Below are positions 41,579 to 45,126 of a stretch of 45,126 bases of DNA, in pieces. The first letter of the stretch is position 1; each line of letters begins with the position of its first letter. The notes under the pieces were generated by a model that searched no databases, was not told the origin of the DNA, and was given only the letters and a program-made list of their open reading frames with translations. Location of the stretch: assembly GCA_020845475.1 (NCBI GenBank), contig JADLFN010000092.1, forward strand, positions 1 to 45,126. The letters are read 5' to 3'. The translations under genes and the position numbers were made by a program. This DNA comes from Planctomycetota bacterium. Its GTDB lineage: Bacteria; Planctomycetota; UBA8742; UBA2392.

Positions 41579-41606
41579 TTGACGGGCGTTTTCCACCGGG
41601 TATAAA
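41579..41606 (+). promoter_or_regulatory. Sigma70-type promoter of the gre fusion gene
   Basis: TTGACG at 41579-41584, a 16-bp spacer, TATAAA at 41601-41606; five of six bases match at each box. It lies 76 bp upstream of the ATG, followed by the leader hairpin at 41614. Confidence 0.6.
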
Positions 41607-41613
41607 CACTCTC

Positions 41614-41639
41614 GCCGCTGGCAAATGTTTGCCGGCGGC
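41614..41639 (+). terminator. Leader hairpin (possible attenuator) before the gre fusion gene
   Basis: A 12-bp stem with one G-U pair (41614-41625 with 41628-41639) and a 2-base nominal loop, starting just after the predicted transcription start. AACTTTCGTTTTT follows, so it could end transcription early. The T run starts seven bases after the stem, which is weaker than a standard terminator. Confidence 0.45.
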
Positions 41640-41682
41640 AACTTTCGTTTTTGGAATTTTCGACCCTGCCAAAAAGACACTC

Positions 41683-43887
41683 ATGACCCTGCCCGCCGAA
41701 CTTCAGCGCATCTCTGACCTCATTGCCCGCTCTCAGCTTGGTGAAGCCGAAACCGCCTTTGCCTCCGCCGTCGAGAAAAATCCCTCGGATGTCGAGAACT
41801 ATGCAGCGCTGGCTGACCGCCTTGAGAAGGCCGGCCAGGGCGAGAAGGCCGGCAACCTGCTTGAACCGCTGGTGCCCGCGCTGCTGGCCAATGGCGAGGC
41901 GACCAAAGCGGTGCGCGCAATTGAAGCAATCGTGAAGGTCTCGCCGCGCAACCCGCGCTTGAAAGACCTGGCCTCCAAGGCCTATGAGGCGGAGTACGGC
42001 AAGCTGCCCAACTTCGAAAAGATCGTTGCGCGCGCCAACGACGAAGCTAAAGGCGCCGATCAGGCCTTTGTGGACTCGCTCGTGCGCCAGTTGCGCTTCA
42101 TGCCCGGCGATTACCTGTTCCACGAGCACGGCTGGGGCATGGGCAAGGTGACCAGCCTCGACGCCGAGGCCGGCACGCTGAGCATCGACTTCCCAGAGAA
42201 AAAAGGCCATAGCGTAAAAATCGGCGCGGCTGCGCGCTTCTTCAACAAGCTGCCCAAGGAAAACATCCTGGTGCAGAAGGCCGCCGACCTTGATGGGCTC
42301 AAGGCGCGCTGTGAAAGCGACCCGGCGGCGGTAGTGATGGACGTGATCAAGAGCCACGGCGGCGCCACCGTGCTCAAGCGCCTGAAGGCCGAACTGTGCC
42401 CGGGCGTGATTGAGACCAAGAGCTGGTCCAAGTGGTGGCAGAACGCGCGCAAAGAACTGGCGCGCCACCCCTACGTCAAGGTGGGTGCCGGCAACAACCC
42501 CACGCTTGAACGCCTGCAGAAGGCCGTAACGCACGAGGCTGAAACCGCCGACATGTTCGTCAATGCGCGCAGGCTGGGCGACAAGCTCGTGGTCATGCGC
42601 CGCTACCTCAAGGAAAGTGCGGGTAGCGCCGAGCGCACGGCCTTGCTCAAGGGTTTTGCGGAAGGCCTGCTGCCTTCGGCCAAGCAGGACCACGAGAAGC
42701 TGCTGGTGGCGTTCATGCTTTCCGACCTTGCCGAACACGAGGCCGACCTGGGCGTGACTTCGCCCCACAAACCCGAAGATCTCGTGGCCGAGGCGGACAA
42801 GCTGCTCGACATCGCCGTCAAGCTCAACGACGCCGAATACCAGGAGCGCGCGCTGGAGCTGCACCGCTCGCTCAACAAGGAAAACTGGAACGAGGTTTAC
42901 GGCAAGGCTTTCCTGCAGGACATGAGCGACGTGTGGGACAAAATCGCTGAGCGCCTGCTCAAGGGCGACAACCAGGGGCCGCTGCTCAAGGCCATCAACC
43001 ACGTCATGGACGACCCGGAAGCTTACCCGCTTCAGTACCTGTGGGTGGCACGCCGCCGCATTCTGACCCAGAAGCTGCCCGAGGGCGTCCAACTTCCCGA
43101 TAACGATCGACTGTTTGAACGCCTGACGTGGCTTGCCAACAAAGTGCTCACGCGCATCGAGCGCGGCGAAGTCAAGCTCAAGGATACGCTCTCCGCCTTG
43201 CGCACGGCGCTGACCGAGCGGCAGGGCCGCCTGCTCCAGAGCGCACTCACGGGCAAGGACGAAGAATCGGCCAGCCACGTATTGCACGCGATCAAGCGCT
43301 CGCGCTGGCTGAGTGAAACGCACCTCGGCACGCTGCGCGACGTGATCACCAAACAGTTCCCTGCCCTGCTCCAGAAAGAAGAGAAGCTCATTCCGCTGGG
43401 CCAGATCGAGGAGGCCGAGGGAATTCTGGCCACCTCAGGCGGCCGCCGTCGCCGCGAGTCAGAGTTGCAGAAACTGCAGGAGGAGGAGTTGCCTGCCGTC
43501 GCCAAGCAGATCGGCGAAGCGCTGGCCATGGGCGATATCTCGGAAAACGCGGAACTCGATGCCGCGCGCGAAAAGGAATCACGCCTCAAGGAGCGCGCAA
43601 AGGAGATCATCGAGGAGCTCAAGCGCGTCAAGGTGGTCAACCCCGAAGATATCGACGCATCGGTGGCGGGCTTTGGCACGCGCGTGAAACTGAAGAATCC
43701 TGTCGGCAAGGAAGTGGTCTATACCATCTTCGGCCCCTATGAAGCCGACCACGCCAACAACGTAATCTCCAACGAGAGCCCCATTGCGCAGGGCATTCTG
43801 GGCAAGAAGCCCGGCGAAGACGCCGTGGTTTCCACGCCCGAAGGCAGCGTGACGTACAAAGTGGTCGCCATCGAAAAGGCGCTTTAG
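41683..43887 (+). CDS. greA: GreA-family transcript cleavage factor with long N-terminal extension
   Basis: A 734-aa protein; ordinary GreA is about 158 aa. The start at 41683 removes 62 residues of untypical upstream sequence. Residues ~1-110 are TPR-like; ~145-195 hold a small beta domain (MPGDYLFHEHGWGMGKVTSLDAEAG..SIDFPEKKGHSVK) seen in such fusions; ~200-580 are largely helical. From ~586 a complete Gre module follows: an antiparallel coiled coil with the catalytic tip G617-D-I-S-E-N-A-E624, which coordinates the Mg2+ used to cleave backtracked RNA, and the FKBP-like C-terminal domain (GTRVKLKNPVGKEVVYTIFGPYEAD...GKKPGEDAVV). Comparable fusions (~700-900 aa) occur in Chlamydiae and spirochaetes. 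It should rescue stalled RNA polymerase; the extension's role is unknown. Confidence 0.93.
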   Translation: MTLPAELQRISDLIARSQLGEAETAFASAVEKNPSDVENYAALADRLEKAGQGEKAGNLLEPLVPALLANGEATKAVRAIEAIVKVSPRNPRLKDLASKAYEAEYGKLPNFEKIVARANDEAKGADQAFVDSLVRQLRFMPGDYLFHEHGWGMGKVTSLDAEAGTLSIDFPEKKGHSVKIGAAARFFNKLPKENILVQKAADLDGLKARCESDPAAVVMDVIKSHGGATVLKRLKAELCPGVIETKSWSKWWQNARKELARHPYVKVGAGNNPTLERLQKAVTHEAETADMFVNARRLGDKLVVMRRYLKESAGSAERTALLKGFAEGLLPSAKQDHEKLLVAFMLSDLAEHEADLGVTSPHKPEDLVAEADKLLDIAVKLNDAEYQERALELHRSLNKENWNEVYGKAFLQDMSDVWDKIAERLLKGDNQGPLLKAINHVMDDPEAYPLQYLWVARRRILTQKLPEGVQLPDNDRLFERLTWLANKVLTRIERGEVKLKDTLSALRTALTERQGRLLQSALTGKDEESASHVLHAIKRSRWLSETHLGTLRDVITKQFPALLQKEEKLIPLGQIEEAEGILATSGGRRRRESELQKLQEEELPAVAKQIGEALAMGDISENAELDAAREKESRLKERAKEIIEELKRVKVVNPEDIDASVAGFGTRVKLKNPVGKEVVYTIFGPYEADHANNVISNESPIAQGILGKKPGEDAVVSTPEGSVTYKVVAIEKAL

Positions 43888-43912
43888 CCAGTTCACGCAA
43901 TCAGCTCATCTG

Positions 43913-43947
43913 CACGGGCCGCGGCGGTTGCGGTCCGTGTTTCATTT
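43913..43947. terminator. Terminator between convergent gre fusion and small protein genes
   Basis: A 10-bp stem with one G-U pair (43913-43922 with 43930-43939), a 7-nt loop, then TTTCATTT. It starts 26 bp after the gre fusion stop. Confidence 0.7.
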
Positions 43948-43965
43948 GCGCGAGTACGTTGAAAG

Positions 43966-44157
43966 TCAAGGCTTGCGGTAAACGTTCAGGCCGATCTTGT
44001 AGCCGCCCTTGCCGGCCTTCTCGTAGTCGATCGACTGGTTGCCCTCGGTGGAGCAGACAATAATCGTCTTGCCACTCGAAGAAGGCCCGAATTCCTTGGT
44101 GAGGTCAACACGAATCACCAGCGTGTCGCCCTCCACTTTCATGTCCACATTTTTCAT
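43966..44157 (-). CDS. Small conserved protein with SSSGKTIIV motif
   Basis: A 63-aa protein; the start at 44157 is supported by a GGGAG ribosome site. The sequence MKNVDMKVEGDTLVIRVDLTKEFGPSSSGKTIIVCSTEG is a compact beta-rich chain. I associate it with a widespread family of ~60-aa hypothetical proteins with the 'vDLtkeFGpSkSGKTiiIAsTeGN' pattern. The SSSGKT stretch resembles a P-loop but lacks the GxxxxGK spacing, so nucleotide binding is not supported. It is cytoplasmic, function unknown. Upstream lie two palindromes that separate it from the next minus-strand gene. Confidence 0.85.
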   Translation of the reverse strand: MKNVDMKVEGDTLVIRVDLTKEFGPSSSGKTIIVCSTEGNQSIDYEKAGKGGYKIGLNVYRKP

Positions 44158-44173
44158 GCTTGCTCCCAGGTGG

Positions 44174-44216
44174 CGCAGGCTTCCAGCCTGCGGGCGTCCG
44201 GGCCTCTGGCCCGGAC
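44174..44216. repeat. Two adjacent palindromes
   Basis: The first is CGCAGGCT/AGCCTGCG with loop TCC (44174-44192). The second is GTCCGGGCC/GGCCCGGAC with loop TCT (44196-44216). Both are perfect. They lie between the propeller fragment (which ends at 44260) and the small protein gene, and the first is a widely dispersed palindrome type (from memory). They probably also act as transcript ends. Confidence 0.8.
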
Positions 44217-44259
44217 GGAGCGCGATTGTGTAGGAATTCGAACCGCAAGGCAACGCGGT

Positions 44260-45048
44260 TCAACGGGCAAACCGCGCAGGCAAACCTTCGAGCTTCAGGC
44301 GCGTCGTTTCCTTCAGTGTATCCTGCGCCAAAGCGTACTCGACAAGCTCGACGTTCACACCATTGTGAACCAATGCAAACAGCCTGCCGTCCTTCAAGAG
44401 GATGTCGGTGCAATTGCCCTTGGTCGCCGTGAGGCTCGGCTTCCTGAACACATCCGTCGGTATTGTAAGGATGCCGCGCTCGCCTGCGCCTACGAGCAAA
44501 GCGCCATCGATGAACGCCATGCCGTTCAAGGACGAAAAGTCGTCTCCCGCCAGCAGCGAGGGAGACTGTTTCTCGTCACGCGGAACGTACTCCACCTTCG
44601 TGAGCTTTTCCTCCAGCGACTTCGCGCCCACCTCGAAGAACTCAACAATGGAACCGCTGCCGCCTCGATGTGAGAACTGGGCAAGCAGGGCCATGCGTGT
44701 CCCGTCGCCCACAGCTTCGTAATACTGGGTGTTGGCGTGCATTGGCAGGTCCGCTTCGTGGACAGTCGTCAGCCCGGTTTTGTCCGTGCCAAAGATGTAC
44801 GCGTACTTCGGCCAGACCACGTCGTCGATGGCGACCACAAGTTCGCCGCAGCGCGCAAAGGCATCGATGGTTTTCCTCGAGTCTTTCTTATCGGTTCTCT
44901 TCGCGCTGAAGAACTCTCTGGCGCTCGGCTCTTTCTCCGAGAAATCCACAACACGAACCTCGCCAGGCAAGCCGAGATAGAGTTTGCCAGCCACTTCAAT
45001 CAGGTTCCTCGCTGAATCGTATGGAAAACGGTCGCTGCAGGGTAGCAT
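44260..45048 (-). CDS. Propeller-like protein, probably 5'-truncated
   Basis: About 262 aa from the ATG at 45048; the open frame continues upstream to 45123 without a better start. Beta-strand repeats such as LYLGLPGEVRVVDFSEKE, GELVVAIDDVVWPKYAYIFGTDKTGL and GMAFIDGALLVGAGERGILTIP suggest a propeller. There is no signal peptide, although similar proteins in the window are exported. The predicted start is only 6 bp from a divergent transposase start, so an insertion may have removed the true N-terminus. Function unknown. Confidence 0.65.
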   Translation of the reverse strand: MLPCSDRFPYDSARNLIEVAGKLYLGLPGEVRVVDFSEKEPSAREFFSAKRTDKKDSRKTIDAFARCGELVVAIDDVVWPKYAYIFGTDKTGLTTVHEADLPMHANTQYYEAVGDGTRMALLAQFSHRGGSGSIVEFFEVGAKSLEEKLTKVEYVPRDEKQSPSLLAGDDFSSLNGMAFIDGALLVGAGERGILTIPTDVFRKPSLTATKGNCTDILLKDGRLFALVHNGVNVELVEYALAQDTLKETTRLKLEGLPARFAR

Positions 45049-45054
45049 TGGGGC

Positions 45055-45126
45055 ATGGACGCTAACCAGATTTTCTCGATTGGCCTTGGGCTGGAATCGC
45101 CCTGGCGCATCGTCACTTCCCACCTC
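45055..45126 (+). CDS. ISL3-type transposase, N-terminal fragment (partial)
   Basis: The ATG at 45055 opens 24 codons to the window edge: MDANQIFSIGLGLESPWRIV then TSHL. The '..lFsiaLGLe.PW.V' opening is the hallmark of ISL3-family transposases, just before their zinc-ribbon. Terminal inverted repeats and the rest of the gene lie outside the window or cannot be located. Confidence 0.6.
   Translation, partial: MDANQIFSIGLGLESPWRIVTSHL

Noticed and set aside
43966..44157. P-loop ATPase motif in the small protein
   Set aside because: SSSGKT lacks the GxxxxGK spacing, and at 63 residues there is no room for an NTPase fold.

Overview
GC-rich bacterial chromosome segment, densely coding, with no rRNA, tRNA, CRISPR or prophage visible. 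The gene content fits a Planctomycetota or related PVC bacterium: a Gre factor fused to a long N-terminal region as in Chlamydiae, a planctomycete-type c-type cytochrome lipoprotein, ECF sigma/anti-sigma pairs with FecR-like domains, many secreted propeller, HEAT and beta-helix proteins, and gene junctions filled with short tandem and palindromic repeats. Myxococcota or another deltaproteobacterial lineage is the main alternative, because of the GGCSxG C-terminal tails and the MamK-type actin. The phylum call is inference, not a database result.

Layout. 1-7.8 kb: cell-surface proteins, namely two small exported proteins on the minus strand, an 893-aa secreted modular protein with a C-terminal sorting tail, and a 1016-aa Gly/Asn-rich solenoid lipoprotein. 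8-11.5 kb: electron-transfer-flavoprotein:quinone oxidoreductase, coupled to a TPR protein that looks like the C-terminal half of a STAND ATPase. 11.5-21 kb: exported proteins (Kelch-like lipoprotein, HEAT protein with a degenerate receiver-like segment, beta-helix/FN3 protein with a sorting tail, membrane-anchored FecR-like protein, propeller/CBM9-like protein). 21.4-29.8 kb: a four-gene type II secretion minor pseudopilin operon in the order H-K-J-I, with a giant (1792 aa) GspK and inserted lectin-like domains. 29.8-32.9 kb: acyl-CoA carboxylase beta subunit, DUF4239 membrane protein, cytochrome c lipoprotein. 33-37.2 kb: TPR protein, ECF sigma factor and anti-sigma factor on one strand. 37.2-39.2 kb: leucine dehydrogenase overlapping glutamyl-Q tRNA(Asp) synthetase. 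39.2-45.1 kb: propeller-like protein, MamK-type actin, Gre fusion, a small conserved protein, another propeller fragment, and the first codons of an ISL3-type transposase at the window edge.

How they work together. Leucine dehydrogenase, the methylcrotonyl-CoA carboxylase-type beta subunit and ETF:quinone oxidoreductase are three steps of branched-chain amino acid oxidation, although they are not in one operon. The H-K-J-I pseudopilins would form the tip complex of a type II secretion pseudopilus; secretin, ATPase, platform and major pseudopilin genes are not here. The many signal-peptide proteins are plausible cargo or surface partners, but nothing in the sequence links a particular cargo to the system.

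Most unusual items: AT-rich inverted-repeat elements that contain the translation start and leader peptide of three successive pseudopilins; the giant lectin-bearing GspK; a MamK-like actin with no magnetosome genes nearby; the 22-repeat Gly/Asn solenoid lipoprotein; an exported HEAT protein with a pseudo-receiver; and an anti-sigma factor joined in frame to an exported protein that still has its own ribosome binding site and start codon.
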